Position numbers and translations under genes: made by a program. Below the pieces are notes generated by a model, which saw only the letters and a program-made list of their open reading frames with translations, was not told the DNA's origin and ran no database searches. This document shows, in pieces, positions 50,338-59,461 of a stretch of 64,000 nt of DNA; position 1 is the stretch's first letter, and each line of letters starts with the position of its first letter. This stretch comes from Natribaculum breve (lineage in GTDB: Archaea > Halobacteriota > Halobacteria > Halobacteriales > Natrialbaceae): the NCBI RefSeq assembly GCF_023008585.1, contig NZ_CP095391.1, positions 1 through 64,000 on the forward strand. The letters are read 5' to 3'.

Positions 50338-51528
50338 ATGAAGGGTCGAACGCGGAATCTCGGGGCGATCTGTGGGATGCTGGCGCTCTCGTCGCTGCTG
50401 TGGTTCAATTACTCCGCGGTGCTCCCGCTGGTCGTCGACGACTGGGACCTCTCGAGCGTCCAGGCGGGCGTCGTCTACAGCGCGTTCCAGGCTGGCTACC
50501 TCCTGCTCGTGGTTCCTGTGGGATTGCTCGCGGATCGTCGGTCGACGCGCCACGTCATCGCGGTCGGTGCGACCGTCTCGGCGGTTGCGACCCTCGCGTT
50601 CGCGCTCCTCGCTCGAGGATTCCTCACCGGGACGGTCCTGCGGTTCGTCGCCGGCCTCGGGATGGCGGCCGTCTACGTGCCGGGAATGCGATTCGTCAGT
50701 GACTGGTATCCCGTCGATCGGGGCCGTGCCATGGGCGTCTACGTCGGGACGTTCTCGGTCAGCAGCGGCTTCTCGTTCGTTCTCGCGTCGTCGGTGGCCG
50801 CCCGGTTCGGATGGCGGGCGGCACTGGCGGCGACCGGCCTGCTTGCACTCGGTGCCGGCCCCCTCCTTCTCGGTGTCGGGAGCGATCCCGACGTGCCCGA
50901 TCGCTCGACGGCGTCGATCGACTTCTCGGTGCTTCGCAACCGGGCGTACCTGCTGACCGTCGGGGTCTACTCGGCGCACAACTGGGAGTTGTTCGGGGTT
51001 CGCAACTGGCTGCCGGCCTTTCTCGTTTCGACGACCGCGATCGCCGCGACCGGCCAGCCGGCGACCACCGCCGGCGCGGTCGCGGGTGCAGTGACGGCGA
51101 TGAGCGGCGTCGGCAACCTCGCCGGCGGCTGGATCTCGGACCGCGTCGGTCGACCTCGAGTCATCGCGGTCGGTCTCGGTGCGAGCGCGCTCGTGAGCCT
51201 CACGCTCGGCGCGTTCGCTCGACTGCCGTTCTGGCCGCTCGTCGGCCTCGTCCTCGGGTACGGCGTCGTCATCTCGCTCGACAGCGCGCCCACCTCGACG
51301 ACGATCACCGAGGTCGTCGCAGCCGACCGCGTCGGCACTGCCCTCGCGGTCCAGTCGCTCGTCGGAACGATCCCGGGCGTCCTCGCACCGGTCGTCTTCG
51401 GCGCGGCACTCGACGCCGGCGGATACGGACTGGCGTTTCAGACGCTCGGCGTCGCGGCGGCGCTCGGGGTGGTCGCGACGCTCGCGCTTCGGAACGACGC
51501 GACGGAGAGCCGACCCGGAGGGGCGTAA
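50338..51528 (+). CDS. MFS transporter
   Basis: 396 residues, 12 helices. The loop 2-3 motif is VGLLADRRSTRHVIAVG at about 60-77, and GGWISDRVGRPRVIAVG is its second-half counterpart. Composition matches CynX/NarK-like anion carriers only loosely. It is convergent with phoU (36 bp between stops) and near the phosphorus genes, so transport of a phosphorus compound is possible but unproven. ATG 50338 is preferred over GTG 50329. Confidence 0.85.
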   Translation: MKGRTRNLGAICGMLALSSLLWFNYSAVLPLVVDDWDLSSVQAGVVYSAFQAGYLLLVVPVGLLADRRSTRHVIAVGATVSAVATLAFALLARGFLTGTVLRFVAGLGMAAVYVPGMRFVSDWYPVDRGRAMGVYVGTFSVSSGFSFVLASSVAARFGWRAALAATGLLALGAGPLLLGVGSDPDVPDRSTASIDFSVLRNRAYLLTVGVYSAHNWELFGVRNWLPAFLVSTTAIAATGQPATTAGAVAGAVTAMSGVGNLAGGWISDRVGRPRVIAVGLGASALVSLTLGAFARLPFWPLVGLVLGYGVVISLDSAPTSTTITEVVAADRVGTALAVQSLVGTIPGVLAPVVFGAALDAGGYGLAFQTLGVAAALGVVATLALRNDATESRPGGA

Positions 51529-51564
51529 GGGGCGGCTGGCCGACGACGGGACGAATCGGGCGAG

Positions 51565-52581
51565 CTATCGGTCGACGACGTTCCGCCGGGTGATCTGCTG
51601 GAGGGCGATCTCGGCCACGTTCGCGCCGTACTCGGCCGTCCGGCGTAGACTGTCGAGCAAGAGACCGAGCACGTAGGCCTCGCCCGGCACGTCGTGGTCG
51701 TAGAGGTCACGGTCGAGGTCCTCGAGGCGGTCCATCAGCTGGTCGCGTCCGGCGAGCGCCTCGTTTGCGGCCTCGATGCCGGCATCGGTGAGGATCGCGT
51801 CGGCGGCGTCGTCGACGACCTGCCGAGAGGAAGTTCCGAGTGCCGAAATCCTGTCGGCGTACGCGTCGGGGATCGACGCGTCCGGTTCGAGCGTAAATTC
51901 GGCGATCTTCTCGGCGTGGTCGGCGATGCGCTCGAACTGCCGGGCGGCGTAGTAGTACTCGAAGAGATCGTCCCGGCCCCACTCGAGTTTCTCGACTTCG
52001 CGGAGGTCGGTTAGCGAGCGTCGGAAGTGACGCGTGATCATCGCGAACAGTTTGTCGGCCTCGCCGTCGCGCTCGACGACCCGCCGGGCCAGTTCCTCGT
52101 CACTCTCGACGACGGCCGTCACCGCGTCCCGGTGCATCGCGAGCATCACCAGCCGGAGCCGGAGGGTGCTCTTTCTGACGTCCACGTTCTCGGCGTCGAT
52201 GAGGTTCGTCAGCCGGATGCGCGTGTCGGTCTCCTCGAGGAGTTCGAACCCCGAGAGTTCCGACAGCGTTTGCTCGATCAGTTTGCGGCGTCCCTCCGGA
52301 TGTCCCCTCGCGTCGACGAGCGTCACCGAGTCGAAGCCGACCGCGTGGACGGCGTGGATGCGCTGGCGGATCGCGTCGTCGCTATCGGTCGCGACGTCGA
52401 TCGACGTCGTGCGGTCGGCGGTGTCGCAGCCTGCCGCCGCCTCGACGAGCAGCGAGGCGTCCCCGTTCGGGTGTAAGGAGAGGACCGATCCGGCTTCGAT
52501 ACCGTGTTCTCGCGCCCAGGACTTCGGGAGCGAGACGGTGTACGTCGTGCCACCGGAGAGCTGAACCTTGCGTGTCTCCAT
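51565..52581 (-). CDS. phoU: PhoU-domain regulator with N-terminal AbrB domain
   Basis: 338 residues. The first 45 residues are a SpoVT-AbrB DNA-binding domain (METRKVQLSGGTTYTVSLPKSWAREHGIEAGSVL), and the rest contains two PhoU three-helix bundles with acidic metal-binding faces (ERIADHAEKIAEFTLE; RRTAEYGANVAEIALQ). Such haloarchaeal proteins couple phosphate status to transcription. ATG at 52581 directly starts the AbrB domain. A CATATAAG box on the minus strand near 52616 serves it. Divergent from the second PhoU gene. Confidence 0.9.
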   Translation of the reverse strand: METRKVQLSGGTTYTVSLPKSWAREHGIEAGSVLSLHPNGDASLLVEAAAGCDTADRTTSIDVATDSDDAIRQRIHAVHAVGFDSVTLVDARGHPEGRRKLIEQTLSELSGFELLEETDTRIRLTNLIDAENVDVRKSTLRLRLVMLAMHRDAVTAVVESDEELARRVVERDGEADKLFAMITRHFRRSLTDLREVEKLEWGRDDLFEYYYAARQFERIADHAEKIAEFTLEPDASIPDAYADRISALGTSSRQVVDDAADAILTDAGIEAANEALAGRDQLMDRLEDLDRDLYDHDVPGEAYVLGLLLDSLRRTAEYGANVAEIALQQITRRNVVDR

Positions 52582-52701
52582 ATATCGAGACGACTGGTCG
52601 ACTCCTTCATTACGTCTTATATGAGAGGAAACATCCACTATAGGCAGCTACATATCGGTACTGTCGCCACGAGTATCGGATGGCGACTCGAGAACGCTCC
52701 G

Positions 52702-52731
52702 GCCGTCCGGATTCTATATAGCCGTCCGGAC
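52702..52731. promoter_or_regulatory. Direct repeats flanking a TATA box between phoU genes
   Basis: GCCGTCCGGA occurs at 52702-52711 and 52721-52730, 19 bp apart, on either side of TTCTATATA. The second copy extends to the palindrome GTCCGGAC (52724-52731). A repressor bound here would block TBP access to the promoter of the gene at 52776. Confidence 0.6.
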
Positions 52732-52775
52732 AGTCTGTTGCACAGGGCTATCCTCGTCGGTCGAGTCCCACCGGT

Positions 52776-53711
52776 ATGTCCCGGGAAATGTGGCACCGAC
52801 CGCGAGATGCGATCCGACAGGGTCGCGACGCGACGCTCGCGCAGGTCGTCGAAGCTATCGACCGCACCGCGCCGGAGACGAAAGCGCGACTGGCAGCGGA
52901 AGTCGGCATCTCCGAACAGTACCTCTCCGAACTGCTCCAGGAACTGAAACGGGACGACGTCGTCCGGAAGGCGTACGTCGTCGACGACGCCGCAGTGTAC
53001 GCGAACGCAGATACCGTCTCACCGCTCCACGCCGGTCGTCGGGCCGACGGTTCGGCCGACGAGCGAAGCGAGCGGGCGACTGACTCGACGACGGATCCCG
53101 GCGATCGAGCCCAGACCGTACTGGACCTGCTGGCACGACTCGACGACGTGACGGCGACCCAGTACGCGGCCGCCCGCCGGTCGTTCGTCGGCGAGGAACC
53201 CGACCGGCCGGCGGGCGCGCTCGAGTCGCTGGCAAACGAACGCTACTCGGCGGTCCTCTCGGAGCTCAAGTCGTACACGCTGACGACGGACTGGCCGGGC
53301 AACCGTGTCGCTTCCGACCTCGCGACGATCGCGACGAACCTCGAGATCGTCGGCGACCGCGCCTGCTTCGTCGCCGACGTCGTCGACAGCCAGGCGGTGG
53401 CGACCTCCGGCGTCGTCGAGGAGCGCGTCTGCGACATCTTCGAGGCGGGCGAGACGATCAACGGCCACCTCAGATCCATCCTCTTCGAGTGCGACCTCGC
53501 GGCTCACGACGACCTCATCGTCCAGGAGGAGACCGTCCACCGCGACTTAGACGAACTGTTCGAACTGGTCACGGCGTACGACCAGGAGATGTACGGCTAC
53601 CTGGTGACGGTGACGCGGGCGCTCGAGCGCGCCATCTACTACTGGGTCCACGCCGCCGAGATCGCGGTTCACCTCCACTCCGGCGTCCAGCCCGATCACG
53701 TGCTGATCTGA
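52776..53711 (+). CDS. PhoU-domain protein with N-terminal HTH
   Basis: 311 residues. An N-terminal HTH (LAQVVEAIDRTAPETKARLAAEVGISEQYLSELLQELKRDDVV) is followed by an acidic linker and a PhoU bundle region (ATIATNLEIVGDRACFVADVV; VTRALERAIYYWVHAAEIAVHLHSG). The combination of a winged helix with PhoU differs from its AbrB-PhoU neighbour. It probably senses phosphate or its transporter and acts on nearby phosphorus genes, perhaps its own TATA region. Confidence 0.87.
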   Translation: MSREMWHRPRDAIRQGRDATLAQVVEAIDRTAPETKARLAAEVGISEQYLSELLQELKRDDVVRKAYVVDDAAVYANADTVSPLHAGRRADGSADERSERATDSTTDPGDRAQTVLDLLARLDDVTATQYAAARRSFVGEEPDRPAGALESLANERYSAVLSELKSYTLTTDWPGNRVASDLATIATNLEIVGDRACFVADVVDSQAVATSGVVEERVCDIFEAGETINGHLRSILFECDLAAHDDLIVQEETVHRDLDELFELVTAYDQEMYGYLVTVTRALERAIYYWVHAAEIAVHLHSGVQPDHVLI

Positions 53712-53762
53712 GTGCCCCACAAAACTACCACCATCGATGTCGTAGCGAAGGCGTGATTCCGG

Positions 53763-54445
53763 ATGGTATCGTTTCTCATCGCGTACGGAACCGACGAGGG
53801 ACAGACGGCGACCGTCGCCGAGTACATCGAAACCGTTCTCATCGGCCGTGGACACGACGTCACAACGCGAGACGTGACGGAGACGTCGGACGCGCTCGTC
53901 GACGACGCCGACGCGGTGCTCGTCGGCTCGCCGGTCATCAATCGCCACCACCTGCCGGAAGTCGTCGCGTTCGTCGAGCGAAACCGCGAGACGCTCGCGA
54001 CGCGGCCAACCGCGTTTTTCCAGCTGTCCTTTGCCTCGGCCATTCCAACCGACTGGGCTCGAGACGGCGCTCAGGAGTGGGTGGATGGCCTCGTCGAACG
54101 CACCGGATGGCAGCCCGACCGCGTCGCGCTCTTTGCCGGTGCGGTCAAATACACGCGATACGGGGCCTTCACGCGGCTCTTTTTTAAGCTGTTTTCGGCG
54201 AGGTCGAGTCGTTCGCCACCGACTTCGCCGCGCTCGTCGAACGGCGTGTCGCTGCCGAAACGTCACAGACCGACGACCGTACCGCCACGGTGCAAGAGTG
54301 GAAGTCGGTGACGGCGAACCGCGAGCACGAATCGTCGCCCCGGGAACGCGGGCGTGGGCGTCGGCTCGCCGAAATCGGGCTCTTCGCCGGACTCCTCGGC
54401 GTCGTATACTGGCTCGTCCGCAGGCAATCGCTTCGACAGTCCTGA
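53763..54445 (+). pseudogene. Flavodoxin-domain (HemG-like) protein, frameshifted
   Basis: The N-terminal 140 residues (MVSFLIAYGTDEGQTATVAEYIE, then ADAVLVGSPVINRHH and TRPTAFFQLSFASA) are a flavodoxin fold like protoporphyrinogen IX dehydrogenase HemG. After GAFTRLFFKLFSA (about 54194) the frame loses sense. In another frame 54200-54445 continues coherently as EVESFATDFAALVERRVAAE ... GLFAGLLGVVYWLVRR up to TGA at 54443-54445. The expected GDTDTSRD segment is missing, so a short deletion with frameshift is likely. A T-run (CTTTTTTAAG) precedes the break. Confidence 0.65.
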
Positions 54446-54647
54446 CTGATGGGGACAGATCCACTCGAGGAGCACTCGAGCCGATCGTCGACACGACGGG
54501 TTGCTGACGGAAAACGCGTGGATCGAGACATCTCGACTCCGAAAGCGTGAGACGGAGACGGAGACGAACCTCGTGATGCCGCTGCATGGAAGCCGGAAAC
54601 GCACTGCATGTAGGCTCGCGACGGCAACCGTACGGCTCTGGACGCGA
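54446..54647. other. Spacer without recognisable gene
   Basis: About 200 bp between the broken flavodoxin gene and the convergent acyltransferase. No open frame with coding character and no clear terminator stem. Confidence 0.4.
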
Positions 54648-55346
54648 TCAGTCGGGTCGTGACAGCGCTTCCGTCTCGGGCGCGTACGCCGAGAGGAACG
54701 ACTCGAGATCGCGAAAGTCCGCGAGGCGGTCGGCAAGCGTCTCGTGGTCCCAGTGCCACCACTCGGTGGCCTCGAGCCGTGCGGCGACGTCTTCGGGGAA
54801 GCGCCGGCGGATCGGTTCGGCGGGGACGCCGCCGACGATGGTGTACGGGGGAACGTCGTCGACGACGACCGCGCCGGCGGCGACGACGGCCCCGTTGCCC
54901 ACGGTGGTCCCCGGAAGGACCGTCGCCCCGTGACCGATCCAGACGTCGTGACCGACTTCGACCGGCTGGTCGGCCCGCCACTCGAAGATGGCGTCGTCGT
55001 CTTCACCGAGTCCGTACATCGCCGCCCGGTAGGTGAAGTGGTGGGCGGTCGGGCGATCGATGGGGTGGTTCGTCGGCCCGAGGCGAGCGTCGGAGGCGAC
55101 GTTGCCGAACTTGCCGATCGTGGTGTAGTCGAGCTGGACCCGCTCCATGAGGTACGTGTAGTCGCCCAGGTCCGACTCGAGGAGACGGCAGCCAGGACGC
55201 ACTTCCGTCCACGATCCGAGGGTGCTGTCGCTGATCTGAACTGATTCGTGTACGGTCGGTTCGGGCGACAGCTCGTCGACGCTTCGCGCGTTGTGCGACG
55301 CAACGTAGTATCCGTCGTCTCGGCGTTCGAAGTCGATGGACGTCAT
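54648..55346 (-). CDS. Phosphonate-associated hexapeptide acyltransferase
   Basis: 232 residues with left-handed beta-helix hexad repeats ([35 protein letters not shown]) and the phosphonate-associated chloramphenicol-acetyltransferase-like pattern ([39 protein letters not shown]). This is the phn_thr-fam group encoded with C-P lyase genes. It starts at ATG 55346, 4 bp after the phnE stop, as last gene of phnDCE-thr. It probably acetylates an aminophosphonate or amino group; substrate unproven. Confidence 0.85.
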   Translation of the reverse strand: MTSIDFERRDDGYYVASHNARSVDELSPEPTVHESVQISDSTLGSWTEVRPGCRLLESDLGDYTYLMERVQLDYTTIGKFGNVASDARLGPTNHPIDRPTAHHFTYRAAMYGLGEDDDAIFEWRADQPVEVGHDVWIGHGATVLPGTTVGNGAVVAAGAVVVDDVPPYTIVGGVPAEPIRRRFPEDVAARLEATEWWHWDHETLADRLADFRDLESFLSAYAPETEALSRPD

Positions 55347-55350
55347 CGAA

Positions 55351-56349
55351 TCACCGTCGTCCGGCCGTCGACTCGAGGATCTTCCTGGGAGCTGTCCAGA
55401 GCGCCTCGAGGATCCCGGTCTGTTCGACCTCGTCGTCGTCGCGCAGGTACGACCGAACGCGCTGGCTCGCGAGTTCGACGGAGCCCGCAAGCACGACGAT
55501 GAGGATGATGCAGGCCATCATCTCCGTGTAGTTGAAGGTCCGCCGCTGGATGTCCAGTTCCAGTCCCAGCCCGCCAGCGCCGATCAGGCCGAGGCTGATC
55601 GCGACCCGGACGTTGTGTTCGAGGTCGAACGCGATCCAGGCGATGAACTGGCGGAAGACCTGACTCAGCATTCCGAACGAGATGACCTGGGGTTTGCTCG
55701 CGCCCGTGCTCTCGACACCCTCGATCGGGCCGTCGGCAATCTCCTCGAGTTCGTCGGTGAACAGTCGCCCGAGATAGCCGGTCGTGTCGACCATGATCGC
55801 GAGCACGCCCGTGAACGGCGAGACGCCGCCGAGCGGGATGAAGATGAGCGCCCAGACGAGTGCCGGAATCGCCCGGATGAAGCTCATCGTCGCGCGAAAG
55901 AGGAAGTTGAAGGGGTACGGGACGACGCGCTCGCTCGCGAGGATGCCAAAGAGGAGCGCACCCGGCAGGCCGAGAACGGTCCCCGCGAACGCGATCGCCA
56001 CCGTCACGCCCGACGCGCGGAACAGCTCCGCTTCCTGCATGAAGTTCCAGTACTGTCCGACGTCGATGAAGGGGATACCGTAGTAGGTAGTCGGCGGAAA
56101 GTACTCGGCGAGCGCGTCGATGAAGAACGGAAACTGCGTAAACAGCTGGCCGAGGGTAAACTCGGTCGTCAGGAGGCTCTGGTAGAACACGATCCCGCCA
56201 ACGACGACACCCAGGACGGTCCAGAGGCGTCGAATCGTCTTCCGGCGCTTCAGTTCGGTCAACTTCCGGTCGACGGCCGATCCGCCGGCGTCGTCGAATC
56301 CGAAGTACTTTCGGAGGCTCCGGCTGTCGGACGGCGAACCGGAACTCAC
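55351..56349 (-). CDS. phnE: Phosphonate ABC transporter permease PhnE
   Basis: 332 residues, about six membrane helices. The ABC permease EAA-like loop is in [35 protein letters not shown] (about 205-240), followed by [25 protein letters not shown], typical of PhnE. A GTG at 56349 overlaps the phnC stop (GTGA). It forms the membrane channel with PhnC energising it and PhnD delivering phosphonate. Confidence 0.92.
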   Translation of the reverse strand: MSSGSPSDSRSLRKYFGFDDAGGSAVDRKLTELKRRKTIRRLWTVLGVVVGGIVFYQSLLTTEFTLGQLFTQFPFFIDALAEYFPPTTYYGIPFIDVGQYWNFMQEAELFRASGVTVAIAFAGTVLGLPGALLFGILASERVVPYPFNFLFRATMSFIRAIPALVWALIFIPLGGVSPFTGVLAIMVDTTGYLGRLFTDELEEIADGPIEGVESTGASKPQVISFGMLSQVFRQFIAWIAFDLEHNVRVAISLGLIGAGGLGLELDIQRRTFNYTEMMACIILIVVLAGSVELASQRVRSYLRDDDEVEQTGILEALWTAPRKILESTAGRR

Positions 56350-57143
56350 GCTTCGACCCTCCACTCGGCGTGGGGTTCCGTCCGGTCGCCGGAGCCGTCA
56401 CCCGAGTTCTGCTCGGCGAGCCCGACCGTCTCGACGCTGCCGTACAGGTCGTCGATCAGCGAGGGCGTGAGTTCGCCCTGTCCGACGTCGAAGAGCAGTT
56501 GGCCGTCTCGCAGCCCGATGAATCGATCGCCGAAGTGTGCGGCGATGTTGACCTGGTGGAGGCTCACGAGCGCCGTCACCTCGTGGACGCCCGCAGCCTT
56601 CCGCAGGTAGCCCATCACGGTCTCGGCACTTGCGGGATCGAGGCTCGCGACGGGTTCGTCGGCGAGCAACAGGTCGGGATCCTGCACGAGCGCTCGCGCG
56701 ATGCCGACGCGCTGCTGTTGGCCGCCGCTCATCTGCGAGACGCGCTGGTGGGCCTCGTCCAGGAGGCCGACGGTCTGGAGGGCTTCGAGCGCACGAAGCT
56801 TGTCGGCTCGATCCTGCCACTGGAACACGCTGGACAGGAACCCCGTCCGTTCCAGCGAACCGGTGAGCGCGTTGAGGTACGCAGAGACGCCGTCGACGAG
56901 GTTGTGCTGCTGGAAGATCATCCCGATCGACGGCTGGGACTCCTCGAGGGGGTCCCCGTCGAGGTAGATGCCGCCGCTGGTCGGTTCGGTGAGGCCGTTG
57001 ATACACCGCAGCATCGTCGACTTTCCGGCACCGGACTCCCCGAGGAGGACGACGAACTCGTCCTCGATCTCGAAGGAGACGTCGTCTAGCGCCGTCACGT
57101 CTCCGTACTCCTTCGTCAGGTTCTCCACTGTGAGTGTACTCAT
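56346..57143 (-). CDS. phnC: Phosphonate ABC transporter ATPase PhnC
   Basis: 265 residues. Walker A GESGAGKST at residues 35-43, Q-loop MIFQQHNLVDGVS, signature MSGGQQQRVGIARAL, Walker B LLLADEPVASLDP. The IFQQHNLV and SGGQQQRV pattern is that of PhnC. A C-terminal tail of about 20 acidic residues is extra. ATG at 57143 follows phnD by 26 bp. Confidence 0.94.
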   Translation of the reverse strand: MSTLTVENLTKEYGDVTALDDVSFEIEDEFVVLLGESGAGKSTMLRCINGLTEPTSGGIYLDGDPLEESQPSIGMIFQQHNLVDGVSAYLNALTGSLERTGFLSSVFQWQDRADKLRALEALQTVGLLDEAHQRVSQMSGGQQQRVGIARALVQDPDLLLADEPVASLDPASAETVMGYLRKAAGVHEVTALVSLHQVNIAAHFGDRFIGLRDGQLLFDVGQGELTPSLIDDLYGSVETVGLAEQNSGDGSGDRTEPHAEWRVEA

Positions 57144-57169
57144 TGTGAGAAAGTTGGCGCGGTCGGTCG

Positions 57170-58192
57170 TTACCCGAGTTCGATACCGAGGTCGTTGAGT
57201 CGCGTGATGACCGGCTCGTAGTTGTCCATCCCCGTCTCCTCGAGCGTCGTAAACGGCAGGTCGGTCTCGTTGTAATCGTCGGGCATGTACTCCCGGATCA
57301 ACTCCTCGTCGGACGCGAGCAGCGTCTCGCGGATCTTCTCTTTCATCGGCGAGTCCCACGAACTCCTCGCGTAGATCGGCTGTTTCGGAATGGGGAACGA
57401 CCACCAGAACGGACGGAGCGTCTCCTCTTCCTCTCCGCGATTTTCGACGAAGGAGTCCTCCTCTTCGACTTCCTCGGGGAGTTCCTGGTCCTCGGCGAGG
57501 TACGACATCCCGTTGCCGCTCCACGTACAGCACGCGTCTGCGTCGTCGTTTATCACCCGCTGGACGGCGTCTGCGTGGTTCGACCAGGTTCCGTCGAAAT
57601 CGACGGGATCGCCGTCGGGGGCGTCCCCGACGTCGAGGCCGGCATCTTTCAGTGCGTAGACGGCGAAGATCGACCCGCTCGTCGAGAGGCGGTCGGCGAA
57701 CGCGACGCTTTTGCCCTCCAGGTCGGTCCGCTCCTGGATGTCGGAGTCCGGCTTGGTGAGCATCATCGAGAAGTAAAACGCCGTCCCGCCGGTCACCGCC
57801 GTGCCGAAGAGGTCCATGACGTCCGGGTTCGAGATGAGCGTCACGTCGTCCATCCCGATCTCGCCCTGTTCGCTCTCCAGAGCCGTCCGGACGGCCGAGT
57901 AGTCCTGGGGGACCTCCATCTCGAGGTCGAGACCGTCGATCTCTCCCTCCAGCATGTCGTGGACCGGTTCGTACTGCGGACGGACGTCCGAGGGCGTATC
58001 CGGCGTGAGCAACATCGTCACGACGTCGCCGCCGTCACTGGAAATGACGCCCGAACAGCCTGCCAACCCGGTCAACGCCGCGGTGCCCGCCGCGGCACCG
58101 ATCGCGAATCGACGGCGGCTCAGCCGTTCGGTCGTCGTCCGTTCTCGCCCGTCCCGTACGGTAGATGCGTCAGCGCTGGTCTCGTCTGACAT
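57170..58192 (-). CDS. phnD: Phosphonate-binding lipoprotein PhnD
   Basis: 340 residues. The N-terminus has a twin-arginine lipoprotein signal (LSRRRFAIGAAAGTAALTGLAGC, lipobox cysteine near residue 46). The mature part matches PhnD-type binding proteins: MLLTPDTPSDVRPQYEPVHDML, LEGKSVAFADRLSTSGSIFAVYALKDAG, and DDADACCTWSGNGMSYL. It anchors outside the cell and hands phosphonate to PhnEC. ATG at 58192 begins the operon, divergent from phnG. Confidence 0.92.
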   Translation of the reverse strand: MSDETSADASTVRDGRERTTTERLSRRRFAIGAAAGTAALTGLAGCSGVISSDGGDVVTMLLTPDTPSDVRPQYEPVHDMLEGEIDGLDLEMEVPQDYSAVRTALESEQGEIGMDDVTLISNPDVMDLFGTAVTGGTAFYFSMMLTKPDSDIQERTDLEGKSVAFADRLSTSGSIFAVYALKDAGLDVGDAPDGDPVDFDGTWSNHADAVQRVINDDADACCTWSGNGMSYLAEDQELPEEVEEEDSFVENRGEEEETLRPFWWSFPIPKQPIYARSSWDSPMKEKIRETLLASDEELIREYMPDDYNETDLPFTTLEETGMDNYEPVITRLNDLGIELG

Positions 58193-58427
58193 CACCCGAA
58201 GGCTGGCAAGGGGATAGAATAACCCTTGGCTGAGTAAAGTCCGGAGCGTCTCGAGCGGGAGCCCAGACGCGAACCCACGTCCTGCCGAAGTACCGAGCGT
58301 CCGTACCGGTCCATACCGGTCCGGACCGTCAGTTACGATCCGGGGAAGCGTCCAGGATCGCCGGCAGAGAATAGAGAGTACCCAGCGAAGCCTTACACTG
58401 GTGTTGGGGTTCTCACCGAGTGACTGC
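58193..58427. promoter_or_regulatory. phnD-phnG divergent promoter region
   Basis: The 235 bp between the two operons contain TACCGGTCC twice (58304-58312 and 58314-58322), which ends in GTCCGGAC (58319-58326). These repeats make a likely common operator. AATAGAG at about 58371 and GGATAGAATAA at 58213 are AT-rich candidates for the two TATA boxes. Confidence 0.5.
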
Positions 58428-58871
58428 ATGGAAAATCCACACGACCGTTCGGATCGGTTCGAGCTCATCGCCGCGTGTGACGGCGACGCGCTCACCCGGT
58501 TGGCGAACGAAGTACTGGCGGACGACCCGCCGCTGTCCGTCCTGCAAGAACCGACGCCACAGCTCGTGATGCAACAGGTCGTCGAACCCGTCGAGCGGCG
58601 GCCGTTCAATCTCGGCGAGGTCGTCGTCACGCCCGCCGAAGTGAAACTGGGCGACGATCGTGGGTTCGCGATGGTTCCTGGCAAGAACGAACGAGCTGCA
58701 CTCTCGGGTGCCATCGTCGACGCCGCCGTTGCCGGTGGCCATCGACTCGCCGACGACATCGCGACGCGGCTGGGCGAGGTCGCCACGAACCGCCGAGAAG
58801 AACGCGCCCGCGAGTGGGCGGAGAGCAAACACACCGCCGTCGAGTTCGAGACCATGGAGGACGACCTGTGA
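58428..58871 (+). CDS. phnG: C-P lyase subunit PhnG
   Basis: 147 residues, the small subunit of the PhnGHIJ C-P lyase core. RRPFNLGEVVVTPAEVKL and GFAMVPGKNERAALSGAIVDAAV are the conserved PhnG segments. It starts at ATG 58428, the first gene of the lyase operon, and ends in a GTGA overlap with phnH. Confidence 0.92.
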   Translation: MENPHDRSDRFELIAACDGDALTRLANEVLADDPPLSVLQEPTPQLVMQQVVEPVERRPFNLGEVVVTPAEVKLGDDRGFAMVPGKNERAALSGAIVDAAVAGGHRLADDIATRLGEVATNRREERAREWAESKHTAVEFETMEDDL

Positions 58872-59461
58872 GAGCGCTCGACGTCGACCCCGTCCACGGG
58901 ACGCGACGGACGTTCCGCACGCTGTGTGACGCGACGAGTCGTCCCGGAACCGTCCACCGAACGCAGACTGCGCCCGCCGACTACGCCGTCGTCGCCGCCC
59001 TGGTCGACCACGAGGTGACGTTCCACTCGAGCGACGAGGAACTCACCGAGGCGCTGGCCAGCCAGGGACGACTCGAGTCGGCCGCTCCGGCCGAGGCGGA
59101 CATCGTCCACACGAAGGGAGTGCCGTCGTGGGACGTCCGGGACCTCGAGCGCGGGTCGCTCGTCGAGCCGAGCGAGGGTGCGACGGTCGTCTACCGGGTC
59201 GACGGGCTGGCGGCGAGCCCGGAAGACGGGCAGACGGCGGTCACCGTCACCGGCCCTGGCGTCGACGGAGCGACGACGTTCGGCGTCGGGCTGCCCGAAG
59301 CGGAGGTGACCGCGCTCGCGGACGCACAGGCGGACTATCCGCGCGGCGTCGACGCCGTCTTCACGAGCGGCGACGCGGTCGCCGCCCTCCCGCGATCGGT
59401 CACCCTTCGGGTCGCGGACGACGGCGAACGCGGTTCCGAGGACGACGGAGGTGAGCGCTAG
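58868..59461 (+). CDS. phnH: C-P lyase subunit PhnH
   Basis: 197 residues. Start VDPVHGTRRTFRTLCDATSRPGTV is the PhnH beginning (FR.LM.AMSRPG in bacteria), and YPRGVDAVFTSGDAVAALPRSVTL is the conserved C-terminal block. It forms the PhnH dimer in the lyase core and binds PhnJ. GTG start overlaps phnG; phnI starts directly after the stop. Confidence 0.92.
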   Translation: MRALDVDPVHGTRRTFRTLCDATSRPGTVHRTQTAPADYAVVAALVDHEVTFHSSDEELTEALASQGRLESAAPAEADIVHTKGVPSWDVRDLERGSLVEPSEGATVVYRVDGLAASPEDGQTAVTVTGPGVDGATTFGVGLPEAEVTALADAQADYPRGVDAVFTSGDAVAALPRSVTLRVADDGERGSEDDGGER

